From NCBI GenBank assembly GCA_902496845.1, contig CABVCJ010000002.1:1-60593 (forward strand): a stretch of 60,593 nt of DNA. The letters are read 5' to 3'. The notes under the pieces are model-generated. The model saw only the letters and a list, made by a program, of their open reading frames with translations. It was not told the DNA's origin and did no database searches. Made by a program: the position numbers and the translations under genes. Position 1 is the stretch's first letter. Each line of letters opens with the position of its first letter. This document shows, in pieces, positions 33,570 through 45,941 of this stretch. Origin of the DNA: an uncultured Collinsella sp. Its GTDB lineage: Bacteria; Actinomycetota; Coriobacteriia; Coriobacteriales; Coriobacteriaceae.

Positions 33570-33821
33570 TTAGAACTTGTCGTGGAAGGTACGCGCAATG
33601 ACCTCGTCCTGCTGCTCCTTGGTGAGCGTGTGGAAGTTCACGGCGTAGCCGGAAACGCGGATGGTCAGCTGCGGATACTTCTCGGGGTGAGCCTGAGCGT
33701 CGAGCAGCGTCTCACGGTTGAAGACGTTGATGTTCAGGTGGTGGCCACCCTTCTCGGCGTAAGCGTCGAGCATGTGGACCAGGTTATCGGCCTGAGTCTC
33801 GGAAACTTCAGAAACCTTCAT
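33570..33821 (-). CDS. grcA: Glycyl-radical domain subunit of pyruvate formate-lyase (GrcA-like)
   Basis: The 83-residue protein matches the last part of ordinary PflB and the E. coli stand-in YfiD/GrcA. RVSGYAV carries the radical Gly58, preceded by GGHHLNINVFNRETLLDA and PEKYPQLTI and followed by KEQQDEVIARTF. In E. coli this protein rescues oxygen-damaged PFL; here the neighbouring PflB lacks the same domain, so this subunit should be essential for activity. The ATG at 33821 has AAGGAG upstream. It lies 85 bp after pflB on the same strand, with two hairpins between them. Confidence 0.92.
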   Translation of the reverse strand: MKVSEVSETQADNLVHMLDAYAEKGGHHLNINVFNRETLLDAQAHPEKYPQLTIRVSGYAVNFHTLTKEQQDEVIARTFHDKF

Positions 33822-33844
33822 AATGTGTCTCCTTCGATCGATAG

Positions 33845-33905
33845 GCGCCGGCCGAAACCGGCGCACTAATCAGTAATCGTTATTGTTAGTATAGCACTAA
33901 CAATA
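33845..33905 (-). promoter_or_regulatory. Two hairpins between pflB and the radical subunit
   Basis: TATTGTTAGT (33881-33890) pairs with ACTAACAATA (33896-33905), one base past the pflB stop codon, and a GCGCCGG/CCGGCGC stem spans 33845-33864. Neither has a T-run. They may protect or process the mRNA so that the small subunit is made in excess. Confidence 0.55.
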
Positions 33906-33906
33906 G

Positions 33907-35958
<2,052 letters not shown>

Positions 35959-36336
35959 TGTGTAACCACGCTCCTAGTTACGTGTAATGCGGCGCTCTCT
36001 CACACCGCTGCTTATTGAATTCTTGAATTATCGGCTTGCAATACCGGCTTCTTCCGTTCTTCACCACACGTTGGTACAGGGAAAAACGTTTGTCCACCTT
36101 GGAACTGCAACCCTAAACCCAAGATTTCACCCGTTTGAGAAGGATAACATAGCGACCCTCTCCATCTGGGCTGTTATATGTTTCTTTTTTTATATCATAA
36201 GGGCGTTTTTTACAAACCCGCAGGAAATGCGAGCGCGAACAACTACCGTTCACCGATTTGTATGTTATTTTTCCTTGCCTTTGTACGACGTTCGCTCTAG
36301 CTGTTATGCCAGCTTTAGCAGGGTAAAGTGCCTCTG
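35959..36336 (-). promoter_or_regulatory. Long upstream region of pflB
   Basis: No gene is supported in these 378 bp. It is AT-richer than its surroundings and includes GAAAAACGTTTGTCC (36088-36102), which resembles the AACGTTT operators of the sugar operon. I expect the pfl promoters here but cannot place them; no clear FNR or Rex site was seen. Confidence 0.4.
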
Positions 36337-36443
36337 AGTAGGCTTTAGGACATGCCTAGAGATCTACTCCCTAACTTTACTGGCACCGACGGTGCACGGA
36401 GGTCGCCTAAAGGTAGTTTTCTAGGCATGTCTCAAAATCTACT
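36337..36443. repeat. Large stem-loop upstream of marR
   Basis: Arms 36337-36360 and 36420-36443 pair over about 24 bases, including a perfect 12-bp block GACATGCCTAGA/TCTAGGCATGTC. An inner GCACC-GAC-GGTGC hairpin lies in the loop. It begins GAGTAGGCTTT, as does the element at 47917. Confidence 0.6.
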
Positions 36444-36509
36444 GTATAGGGCGCGCGTGCAAGGGTATCATCTTTCACCGAAAATAGTTTCTAGTGTTAG
36501 GGGTTTTCG

Positions 36510-36959
36510 GTGGAAGATACCGATTTCCGTGAACTTGGGCGTCAGCTCCTTACCGAGTTTGGCGGCATTCACCAGCGCGTTTCGCGCTTTGTGGACAAAG
36601 CTCTCAGCGGCGAGATGGCTGTCATGCGCGCCCTTATGCTCGCTGGCGGCTCGCTCACGCCGAGCGAACTCGCTGATCGCGCCTGGGTCTCGAACGCCCG
36701 CATTGCCAATATCCTACGCGCTCTCGAAGCCAAGGGCTGGGTTGAGCGTGAGCACTCAAAGACCGACCGTCGTCGCGTACACGTCATAGTGACCGACAAG
36801 GGATTCCAGGATCTCGAAATCAAACGCCGGGAATTCGAGGACCGCACCGCGGCTTTCCTCGAGCAGCTCGGCGAAACAGATACCCAAGAGATGGTGCGCC
36901 TTCTTAGACGTGCCAACGAAATTATCGACCGCAATCAAGAAAGGAGAGATGCCGAGTGA
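36510..36959 (+). CDS. MarR-family transcriptional regulator
   Basis: The 149-residue winged-helix protein has the MarR pattern: SGEMAVMRALMLAGGSLTPS, SNARIANILRALEAKGWVER as recognition helix, and SKTDRRRVHVIVTDKG as wing. MarR repressors often control the adjacent drug or peptide exporter, and here the gene overlaps the first ABC gene by 4 bp. It starts with GTG at 36510 after AGGGG. The large stem-loop just upstream could be part of the control. Confidence 0.9.
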   Translation: MEDTDFRELGRQLLTEFGGIHQRVSRFVDKALSGEMAVMRALMLAGGSLTPSELADRAWVSNARIANILRALEAKGWVEREHSKTDRRRVHVIVTDKGFQDLEIKRREFEDRTAAFLEQLGETDTQEMVRLLRRANEIIDRNQERRDAE

Positions 36960-39321
36960 GGATTCTCAAGCTCTTTAAAAAGCATATCCTGGCACTGTTC
37001 ACAGCTATCGTACTCATCGTAATCAGCTGCAACGCCGACCTGGCGCTGCCTACCTATATGAGCGATATCGTCGACGTGGGCGTGCAGCAAGGCGGTATCG
37101 CCTCGCCCGTGCCCGACACCATCCGCGCCGAATCGCTCGACGACCTCGAACTCTTTATGAGCGCCAAGGACGCCAAAGCTGTGGAGGCCGTGTTTAGCAA
37201 GGCGGACAATAACGGTATTCGAACGTACAAGGGCACCGAGGAGGAGCGTACCGATGGAGGCAAGATTGCCGACATTATGAGTCTGCCCGAGACTGTCGTC
37301 CTTTCGCTCAACCAGGGCATTGACGCCAACTCCATGGGCGACATGATGGGCTCGTCCAGCGAGAAAGGCGACAGCACCGCCCAGGCCATGCCCACCCCCG
37401 AGCAGATGGCAGCGATGACGCCCGAGCAGCTCGCCGAGATGCAGCAAAAGGCCGCAGCCGCACAGAACATGCAAAAGCAGATCGATTCCGATGGCGGCAA
37501 GATCACCATGAAGAGCCTGCGTCTTGGTATCGATGGCGGTCTGGTTGATCAGAGCAAGCTCGTCGATGGTGCCAACAATATGGCTGACAAAATGGGCTCC
37601 ATGTCGGGCTCCATCGTCACCCAGCGCGCCGTGAGCTATGTGCAAGACGAGTACAAGGCACAGGGCATCGACCCCGCCGACGTGCAGAACGCCTACCTGG
37701 GCCGCATGGCGACCACGATGTTTGGTCTGTGTCTGGTCTCGCTCGTCGCCACCATCCTGACCGGCGCCGTGGCCTCGCGCACCGCCTGTTCCATCGCACG
37801 CGACCTGCGCCGCGAGACCTTCAACAAGGTTATGCACTTCTCGCCGGCCGAGGTGGGCAAGTTTAGCCAGGCCTCGCTCATCACCCGCTGCACCAACGAC
37901 ATTCAGCAGATCCAGATGGCCGCAACCCTGTTTATCCGCATGTGTCTGATGGCCCCCGTCATGGGCATCGTCGCCGTCATGCGCGTCCTGGCCAACCACA
38001 CCGGCCTGGAGTGGACCATCGCCGTGGCCATCATCGCGGTCTCGGCCGTCGTCGGCGTGCTCATGGGCCTCACCATGCCCAAGTTCAAAAAGATGCAAAG
38101 CTTTGTGGACCGCGTGAACCTTACCGCCCGCGAGCTACTCGACGGCCTTATGCCCATCCGCTCGTTCAACCGCGAGGAGCATGAGCTCGAGCGTTTTGAC
38201 AAGGCGTCGCTCGATCTGATGACCACGCAGCTCTACACCAACCGAGCCATGAGCTTTATGATGCCGCTCATGATGCTCGTCATGAACTGCATCACCGTGC
38301 TTATCGTCTGGTTTGGCGCGCAGGGCGTGTCCGACGGCGTGATGCAGGTCGGCAACATGATGGCGTTCATCTCCTACACCATGCAGATCGTTATGGCGTT
38401 TATGATCCTCACCATGGTTTCGGTCATCCTGCCCCGTGCCGAGGTCGCGGCCGAGCGCGTGGAAGAGGTCATCACCTGCCCCACGAGCATCAACGACCCC
38501 GCCTCGCCCAAACTGCCCGCGGCCAACGCGCCGCGCGGTGAGCTCACCTTCCGCGACGTGAGCTTCCAGTATCCCGATGCCCGCGCCGATGTCATCAGCG
38601 GCGTGAACTTCACCACGCATGCCGGTCAGATGCTCGGCATCATTGGCTCCACGGGCTCGGGCAAGTCTACGCTCGTACAGCTGATTCCGCGCTTATACGA
38701 CGTCACGGGCGGCAGCATTTCGCTCGACGGCATCGACGTGCGCGACATGACCCTTTCCGAGCTGCGTCGCCGTATTGGTTATATCCCGCAGCAGGGTCGC
38801 CTGTTCTCGGGCACCGTCGAGAGCAACCTTAAATTTGCCGGCGACATGGTAAGCGATGATGACATGCACCGGGCGGCACGCATCGCCCAAGCCGAGGACT
38901 TTATCGCCGAGCGCGAGGGCGGTTACGACTCCCCCATCAGCCAGGGTGGCTCCAATGTTTCGGGCGGTCAGCGCCAGCGTCTGGCCATCGCCCGCGCCCT
39001 GGCCAAGAAGCCCGAGGTCGTAGTTTTCGATGACTCGTTTAGCGCCCTCGACTACAAGACCGACGCGCGCCTGCGCGAAGAGTTGGCCAAAAACGTCACT
39101 GACGCCGCGCTCGTGGTAGTGGCCCAGCGCATCGCGACCATCATGCACGCCGACCAGATCATCGTGCTCGACGACGGCCACGTGGTGGGCACCGGTACGC
39201 ACGAGGAGCTGCTGCACAGCTGCCCGGCGTACCTGGAGATCGCACAGTCGCAGCTTTCCGCCGAAGAGCTGGGGCTTACCCAAGAAGAAATTGCAGCCGT
39301 CACGGAAGGAGGCGAGCGCTA

Positions 39322-39322
<1 letters not shown>
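36956..39322 (+). CDS. ABC exporter subunit 1 (fused membrane and ATPase domains)
   Basis: The 788-residue half-transporter of the heterodimeric multidrug/peptide exporter type has a type IV membrane domain and a C-terminal ATPase. After the first helix (about residues 8-30) it carries an unusually long extracellular insert (about 40-240, rich in Met, Gln and Ala) before the second helix. The ATPase has Walker A GSTGSGKST, signature NVSGGQRQR and Walker B VVVFDDSFSALD, with Asp rather than Glu after Walker B, marking the degenerate catalytic site of heterodimers. It starts with GTG overlapping marR by 4 bp and ends overlapping the next gene by 1 bp. Confidence 0.92.
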
Positions 39323-41178
<1,856 letters not shown>

Positions 41179-41207
41179 ATTCTGCCGCAGGGAACGAATA
41201 ACGCCCG

Positions 41208-41243
41208 AGAACGGGGACGCAGGACAACCTGCGCCCCCGTTCT
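41208..41243 (+). terminator. Terminator-like hairpin after the ABC exporter operon
   Basis: AGAACGGGG (41208-41216) pairs with CCCCGTTCT (41235-41243), with an inner CGCAGG/CCTGCG stem. It starts 30 bp past the stop codon. Confidence 0.65.
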
Positions 41244-41300
41244 GTGTCCTTCGAGCCTCGAAACGCCTTCCCTGAGACCCCATTGACGGCGCCATCCAGA

Positions 41301-41539
41301 CCCCGTGGACAAAATAGGGCAAATATGAGTACTGTTACTTTTTTAGTAACAGCCAAAACAGCCTCAAATGCCGCTCTCACGGCTTACACGCGTTCCTAAA
41401 TTGATCAAACAGCACCATAGCGGACTTATATGCGTTTGTGTTAACGAACATGTTTTGCATTTATGTCTATTATTTTGCGAAGGCAATATGGCACTGGAAT
41501 AGCAACGGTACTCATATTTGGCATTTTTTGGCCGCGGGG
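41301..41539. repeat. 239-bp element with 39-bp imperfect inverted ends
   Basis: 41301-41339 and 41501-41539 are imperfect inverted repeats sharing blocks such as CTCATATTTG and CGGGG. A smaller hairpin CTGTTACT/AGTAACAG (41332-41352) sits at the inner edge of the left end. The AT-rich interior has no gene. It has the shape of a MITE. Confidence 0.6.
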
Positions 41540-41607
41540 TGTTTCCCGAGAAATCGATGGCAGCCTTAGGGGCCCACGCGGCGCCACTCCCTCCCGGTAT
41601 CCGCCGA

Positions 41608-41662
41608 CGTTTCCCCAGATAAAACCTACCAAAATAAACCTGTCCCTTTTTGGCAGGTTTTG
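41608..41662 (-). repeat. Family C GGGACAG-loop hairpin, copy 3
   Basis: On the minus strand AAAACCTGCCAAAA is followed by AGGGACAGGTTTAT, TTTGGTAGGTTTTAT and CTGGGGAAACG. Stem arms are 10-12 bp with one G-T pair. It lies just upstream of the DAHP synthase promoter. Confidence 0.85.
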
Positions 41663-41663
41663 C

Positions 41664-41692
41664 TTGCACTTTAGCGTGCGACAGCGGATAAT
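41664..41692 (+). promoter_or_regulatory. Promoter of the DAHP synthase gene
   Basis: TTGCAC (41664-41669) and GATAAT (41687-41692) with a 17-bp spacer, 52 bp before the start codon. Confidence 0.6.
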
Positions 41693-41744
41693 GCCGAGCA
41701 TTCGACAACGTTCTCGTTGCCATCAATTGATTGAGGAGGCCCCT

Positions 41745-42776
41745 ATGGCCATGGAATTCAAACGCAGGCTGCCAATCCCCATGGAGATCCGCGAGGAAAT
41801 GCCGCTTTCCGCCGAGCTTACCGCCAAAAAGCAGGCATTTGACGCCGAGGTCGCCAAAGTCTTTACCGGCGAGGACGCACGCAAGGTGCTCATCATCGGC
41901 CCGTGCTCTGCCGACCGCGAAGATTCGGTGCTTGAGTACATGAACCGGCTGGCCAAGGTCGCCGAAGAGGTCAAGGACAAGCTCATCATCATTCCGCGCG
42001 TCTACACCAACAAGCCGCGCACCAAAGGCACCGGCTACAAGGGTCTGCTGCACAACCCCGACCCCGAGGCGCCCGATGACCTGCTCGAAGGCGTTAAGGC
42101 CATTCGCCACATGCACCTGCGCGTCATCGACGAGACCGGTTTCTTTACCGCCGACGAGATGCTCTATCCGTCCAACTACCAGTACCTCGTTGACCTGCTG
42201 AGCTATGTTGCTGTGGGCGCGCGCTCGGTCGAAAACCAGGAGCATCGCCTGGTGTCGAGCGGCATTTCGGTGCCCGTCGGCATGAAGAATCCCACTGCCG
42301 GCTCTACCACCGTTATGCTCAACTCCATTTACGCCGCGCAGGCGCACCAGAGCTTCATCTTCCGCAACTGGGAGGTCGAGTGCGACGGCAACCCGCTTGC
42401 GCACGCTGTCATGCGCGGCTACATCGGCCTCGACGGTCGCACCTACCCCAATTACCACTACGAGCACCTGGAGCGCCTGGCCGAGCGCTATACCGAGTAC
42501 GCCGGCTATGCCAATCCGGCAGCGGTCATCGACTGCAACCACGACAACTCGGGCAAGCGTCCGCTGGAGCAGTATCGCATTTGCAAAGAGGTGCTCGACA
42601 GCTGCCGCCGCAACGAGTCCATCTCCAAGCTGGTCAAGGGCTTTATGATCGAGTCCTACCTGGAGGACGGCAACCAGCCGGTCGACGGCGGCGTCTTTGG
42701 CAAGTCGATCACCGACCCGTGCCTGGGCTGGGAAAAGACCGACTACCTCATCCACGAGATCGCGGAGCGGGTGTAG
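41745..42776 (+). CDS. 3-deoxy-7-phosphoheptulonate synthase (class I, AroFGH type)
   Basis: The enzyme joins phosphoenolpyruvate and erythrose 4-phosphate in the first step of aromatic amino-acid synthesis. The 343-residue protein has the class I motifs LIIGPCSADRED (about residues 48-59), VYTNKPRTKGTGYKG, GVKAIRHMHLRV, and the metal-site stretch DCNHDNSGKRP with late EDGNQPV. It lacks a fused chorismate mutase. The ATG at 41745 has GAGGAGG, so upstream in-frame codons are not used. No attenuator or T-box is seen; feedback inhibition is likely, but which aromatic acid cannot be read from the sequence. Confidence 0.95.
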   Translation: MAMEFKRRLPIPMEIREEMPLSAELTAKKQAFDAEVAKVFTGEDARKVLIIGPCSADREDSVLEYMNRLAKVAEEVKDKLIIIPRVYTNKPRTKGTGYKGLLHNPDPEAPDDLLEGVKAIRHMHLRVIDETGFFTADEMLYPSNYQYLVDLLSYVAVGARSVENQEHRLVSSGISVPVGMKNPTAGSTTVMLNSIYAAQAHQSFIFRNWEVECDGNPLAHAVMRGYIGLDGRTYPNYHYEHLERLAERYTEYAGYANPAAVIDCNHDNSGKRPLEQYRICKEVLDSCRRNESISKLVKGFMIESYLEDGNQPVDGGVFGKSITDPCLGWEKTDYLIHEIAERV

Positions 42777-42805
42777 GTTACGGCGTTTTACCAAACGCCG
42801 TAACC
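42776..42805 (+). terminator. Hairpin at the DAHP synthase stop codon
   Basis: Perfect 13-bp arms (42776-42788 with 42793-42805) around TACC. It begins at the last base of the stop codon. No T-run follows. Confidence 0.65.
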
Positions 42806-42817
42806 GGCCGACGCTGC

Positions 42818-42943
42818 AAGCCCGCCAGAGCGGCAATCTGCCTTTCAGCTTCGACGGCATGACCAAAAGGTCAATGCTGCCTCGCTTCAAGGCACCTTGC
42901 TCGCTCTGGCGGGCTTTCGCTGACTTTTGCTCTACCTGCGGTG
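42818..42943. repeat. Family D structured element, complete copy
   Basis: A perfect 15-bp stem AAGCCCGCCAGAGCG/CGCTCTGGCGGGCTT (42818-42832 with 42902-42916) encloses TGCCTT/AAGGCA and GCATTGACC-type inner stems. The tail CGCTGACTTTTGCTCTACCT follows, nearly identical to the tail at 68-87. Shape and the conserved tail suggest a structured RNA. Confidence 0.65.
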
Positions 42944-42999
42944 TTGGCGGGGTAGCTAATTTAGGATGGGGCTCTTTTAACTACCCGCAAAGTAGTCAT

Positions 43000-43041
43000 T
43001 GGGGACGTTCTTAAATAACTAGTCGTTTAAGAACGTCCCCA
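43000..43041. terminator. 16-bp hairpin before the luxR fragment
   Basis: Perfect arms TGGGGACGTTCTTAAA (43000-43015) and its complement at 43026-43041. It marks the left edge of the surviving luxR fragment. Confidence 0.6.
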
Positions 43042-43220
43042 GCGACTACAAGCTCTCCAACCGCGAGGCCGAGGTTTTGCGTCTGGTTGTACTGGGCAAA
43101 TCGAACCAAGAGATCGCTGACGAGCTATTCCTTGCCGTGGGCACCGTCAAGACCCACATCCTCAACATCCTGGTCAAAACTGAGCAGCAAAACCGCACGA
43201 CGCTCATCCTCCACTTCTGA
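43041..43220 (+). pseudogene. LuxR-type DNA-binding domain fragment
   Basis: The frame 43041-43220 encodes about 59 residues of a canonical LuxR HTH: LSNREAEVLRLVVLGKSNQE, IADELFLAVGTVKTHILNIL, then VKTEQQNRTTLILHF and a stop. No start codon or sensor domain precedes it; a hairpin abuts it directly. It is the 3' end of a lost membrane LuxR regulator. The last dozen codons and what follows are repeated at 47775. Confidence 0.75.
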
Positions 43221-43322
43221 AAGCGCTAACCTGCCAAAAAGAGACAGGTTTATTTTGGCAAGTTTTATCTGGGCAAACGCCAACCGCCGCGGGGAAGTTG
43301 TCTCCCTTCGCGGCGGTTTTTG
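43199..43322 (+). repeat. Left direct repeat: luxR 3' end, family C hairpin and terminator
   Basis: ACGCTCATCCTCCACTTCTG is followed by AACCTGCCAAAAAGAGACAG (family C, copy 4), ATCTGGGCAAACG and an AACCGCCGCGGGGAAG/CTTCGCGGCGGTTTTT terminator. The same order recurs at 47775-47905 in the same orientation. Confidence 0.8.
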
Positions 43323-43340
43323 GTTCATGATTTCATTCGC

Positions 43341-43474
43341 CTCAATCTGTAACGCGTAGAGGACAAATCGCCGTCTTACTGTTACAGATCGAGACGAGTT
43401 ATAGAGTGCGCGTCGAATAGTCTCAATCTGTAACAGGTAGAGACGTTTTTGCCAGCCAGGTGTTACAGATTGAG
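43341..43474. repeat. Two tandem CTCAATCTGTAAC stem-loops
   Basis: CTCAATCTGTAAC at 43341-43353 pairs with 43381-43393, and again at 43422-43434 with 43462-43474. Each has 13-bp arms (one mismatch in the first) and a 27-base loop starting with a GTAGAG block. It lies downstream of the secreted-protein gene. Confidence 0.7.
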
Positions 43475-43546
43475 ATGAACGAAGGGGCAGCAGCGTTAAA
43501 CAAGTCCGCCGCAAAGTAATTCGGAGAGATCCGATCCTAGAGTTAT

Positions 43547-43900
43547 CTACCAGGTACGATATGTGCACTGATATTTTGTCTCAAACCCGGGCATCCCGTT
43601 GCCGCGCGGGCTTAACGCTGCACCCGTATAGAGAATCGTTTGCCCCGTACGAGAATACGAAGTTTTAAAAGACAGCCTCTTGTATGTCTGATCGAAGCAA
43701 TCAATATTCTCGCTCGGGTGGTTTGCAGTGGAAAACGATTTGTAGGTGTCCAAGACATCCGCCGTCACAAGACGACAAGGTGCAACAGAACCTGCATCTG
43801 GTTGCGCCGACGCATAAGTGGGAATTACGGCCATCGACAGAGCGAACATAATACATGCGCACATTGCCTTCACATAGTTCTTCGCTACATTTCGCTTCAT
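43547..43900 (-). CDS. Unknown small secreted protein
   Basis: I do not recognise a family. The 117-residue protein has a clear Sec signal peptide: basic start, hydrophobic core ACIMFALSMAVIP and cleavage after YASA (about residue 32). The mature part is about 85 residues with three cysteines and ends with an aromatic tail, YQCTYRTW. It is the last gene of a minus-strand set behind a fused ABC transporter (16 bp away) and a membrane regulator, the layout seen for bacteriocins with dedicated transporters such as lactococcin 972, though no sequence match to those is claimed. AAGGA precedes the ATG at 43900; an ATG at 43906 is possible. Confidence 0.6.
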   Translation of the reverse strand: MKRNVAKNYVKAMCACIMFALSMAVIPTYASAQPDAGSVAPCRLVTADVLDTYKSFSTANHPSENIDCFDQTYKRLSFKTSYSRTGQTILYTGAALSPRGNGMPGFETKYQCTYRTW

Positions 43901-43915
43901 GGTCATCTTCCTTTC

Positions 43916-45817
43916 CTAGTTTTTGTTATCGTTCGTCTTGAAAAGCTGCGCGTACACATTACCGATCCATTTCGAATCACCTCCCATTTCTCGGGTAACG
44001 ACACGCGAGCCATCTCGTGTGAACAATACGGAAGCATCGCAAAGCGATTCGAGATTTCCGATTAGATGAGAAGAGATAATGACATGCGCCCCCCTACCCG
44101 CATCGTCTCTAAGAGCATTCGAAACGATTGCGACGTGTCTCACATCAAGTGCATTCATGGGCTCATCCAAAAGGACGACTTCGCAATAGGACATATACGC
44201 CATCGCCACATTGAGTAATTGTCTATTTCCATCAGACAGCCTAGATACGGGCGTATTCTTCAACCCAGTCAAGTCAAAGCGATCAAGCACCTGGTCCAAA
44301 GTGCGAGGTGAATGCCAAATTCGCCCGCATCGGTCGAGATGGAAAGCGACTGTCATGTATGGAATCAATAGAGACGGCCCATTCGGAACCAAGAAGAATT
44401 CCTTTCTCATTTCCTCACAGTCGACACATGCTTTTGCATGAAAACAGAGAGAACCTGACACGCGCACTGATGGCCCAGCGTCTCCCCAAAGAGCATTAAG
44501 TAACGTAGTCTTGCCATATCCATTTGGCGCGACAAGACCCCATATCTGGCCAGCGGGCATATCAAACTGCAATCCCTTTGCCAGCTGGTTTTTTTCAACC
44601 GTCAACACATCCAGCGACAGAGAGAGCAAGCTTTTCTCGCCCAAACTATCCGGACTAATATGGTTCCAGGCCCAGCGATTCTTGCTTTTTAGACGCGAAA
44701 ACGAGATGATTCCCAACGCACAGACAACAAGCGTGCCCATTACGGCAAAGAAACAGTGCAGCGCACTGGCTTCAGGAACGAGTGATACCTCAGCTCCATT
44801 GGCGTAAGAAGCGCCGCCGAGTGCAAGCGAAGAGACAGAATAGCTCGGCACCATATACGGCAGCAACGCATGCCATGGAGCATCTTTGCTCGCATAAAAC
44901 GGAAGCTGGCTTATGCCCCCCACAAGAGCGACCACCATGGACGAAATGGCCCTGTTTCTGCTTCCTGCGTATACGCACACGCCCAAAGAAGCAAACATCA
45001 TAGACAACGCAGCCTCAAAGACAGCAAATAGCCCAAGCTGAACTAACACAGTTCTTTCGACCACGTCACCATACTGAATGAATACGACTGGGTACTCCGT
45101 CTGACCGGCACCGTTAAGCACCGTTGCCAATACAAAACAGGGAGCCAACGCCAGAACCAAAACCGTCATCGATGCAATGCCAGAGACGAGAACGCGGCAT
45201 GCATTCATCTCTAACTTTGACAACAAAGCCCGATCGTAGAACCGCTTTCCATCCCCCTCAAGCGACATATAGAGGACGAGAACCGGAACTAAAAGCCACG
45301 CTATTGCAGGAACAGCGCCGCAATAATATGCAAGAAGATTCATCCCAGGCATTTTTGTTGTTGAGCCGTACGATTCCGGATGGGGCAGCATTGCTATGGC
45401 TCGGGGAAGACGCTCTTGGGCCTCAAGCGATAGCTCCGAATCAACGCCATTCAAATAACCGAGTCGGTATTCCTTGAGCAATAGATTGTCGTAATCGGCA
45501 ATCGCATCGTAATACCCTCTGGAATCTGCCTTGTTTTCAAGCGCTCGATCAAGACACGCCCTTTCGTCGGCAATGATGCTGTTGAGCTCCTGTGGGGCGG
45601 TGTCATAAACGCCGCCAGAGACTTGAGAGGTCAACAATGCCCTCTGCTCCTCGATGGAACCTCTGCCATATAGATAATCTGCCCCCGTTGGAACGGATAG
45701 AAAAACCGGGATGCAGAATACGAGCGCGAGCAGCGCCGTCAACAACATAATTCCCCGGTTGCGCGCAAGAACTTCTAAATTAAGCCGTACATATGTGAGG
45801 CAATCACAAACCTTCAC
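43916..45817 (-). CDS. Fused ABC permease-ATPase next to a secreted small protein
   Basis: In this 633-residue protein the membrane domain comes first (a helix at about 23-45, an extracellular loop to about 155, then five more helices to about 380) and the ATPase last (about 420-620). ATPase motifs are unusual: Walker A APNGYGKTT, signature LSDGNRQLL instead of LSGGQ, Walker B VVLLDEPMNALD and SSHL as switch. The permease is ABC-2-like. Fusions in this order are rare, as most ABC-2 exporters use separate chains. The GTG at 45817 has GGAGGT; an earlier in-frame start at 45844 is less likely. It probably exports, or confers immunity to, the neighbouring protein. Confidence 0.75.
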   Translation of the reverse strand: MKVCDCLTYVRLNLEVLARNRGIMLLTALLALVFCIPVFLSVPTGADYLYGRGSIEEQRALLTSQVSGGVYDTAPQELNSIIADERACLDRALENKADSRGYYDAIADYDNLLLKEYRLGYLNGVDSELSLEAQERLPRAIAMLPHPESYGSTTKMPGMNLLAYYCGAVPAIAWLLVPVLVLYMSLEGDGKRFYDRALLSKLEMNACRVLVSGIASMTVLVLALAPCFVLATVLNGAGQTEYPVVFIQYGDVVERTVLVQLGLFAVFEAALSMMFASLGVCVYAGSRNRAISSMVVALVGGISQLPFYASKDAPWHALLPYMVPSYSVSSLALGGASYANGAEVSLVPEASALHCFFAVMGTLVVCALGIISFSRLKSKNRWAWNHISPDSLGEKSLLSLSLDVLTVEKNQLAKGLQFDMPAGQIWGLVAPNGYGKTTLLNALWGDAGPSVRVSGSLCFHAKACVDCEEMRKEFFLVPNGPSLLIPYMTVAFHLDRCGRIWHSPRTLDQVLDRFDLTGLKNTPVSRLSDGNRQLLNVAMAYMSYCEVVLLDEPMNALDVRHVAIVSNALRDDAGRGAHVIISSHLIGNLESLCDASVLFTRDGSRVVTREMGGDSKWIGNVYAQLFKTNDNKN

Positions 45818-45941
45818 AGCAAGCACCTCCGGTTCGCAACACACGGATCGTCGGACCCGTTGTCCGGAAGTATCGCCTTCATCGTCTGAACTGTCTGTAG
45901 ACGTGCGGGATGGACTTATGATCTTGTTTGTCTACAGGCTT

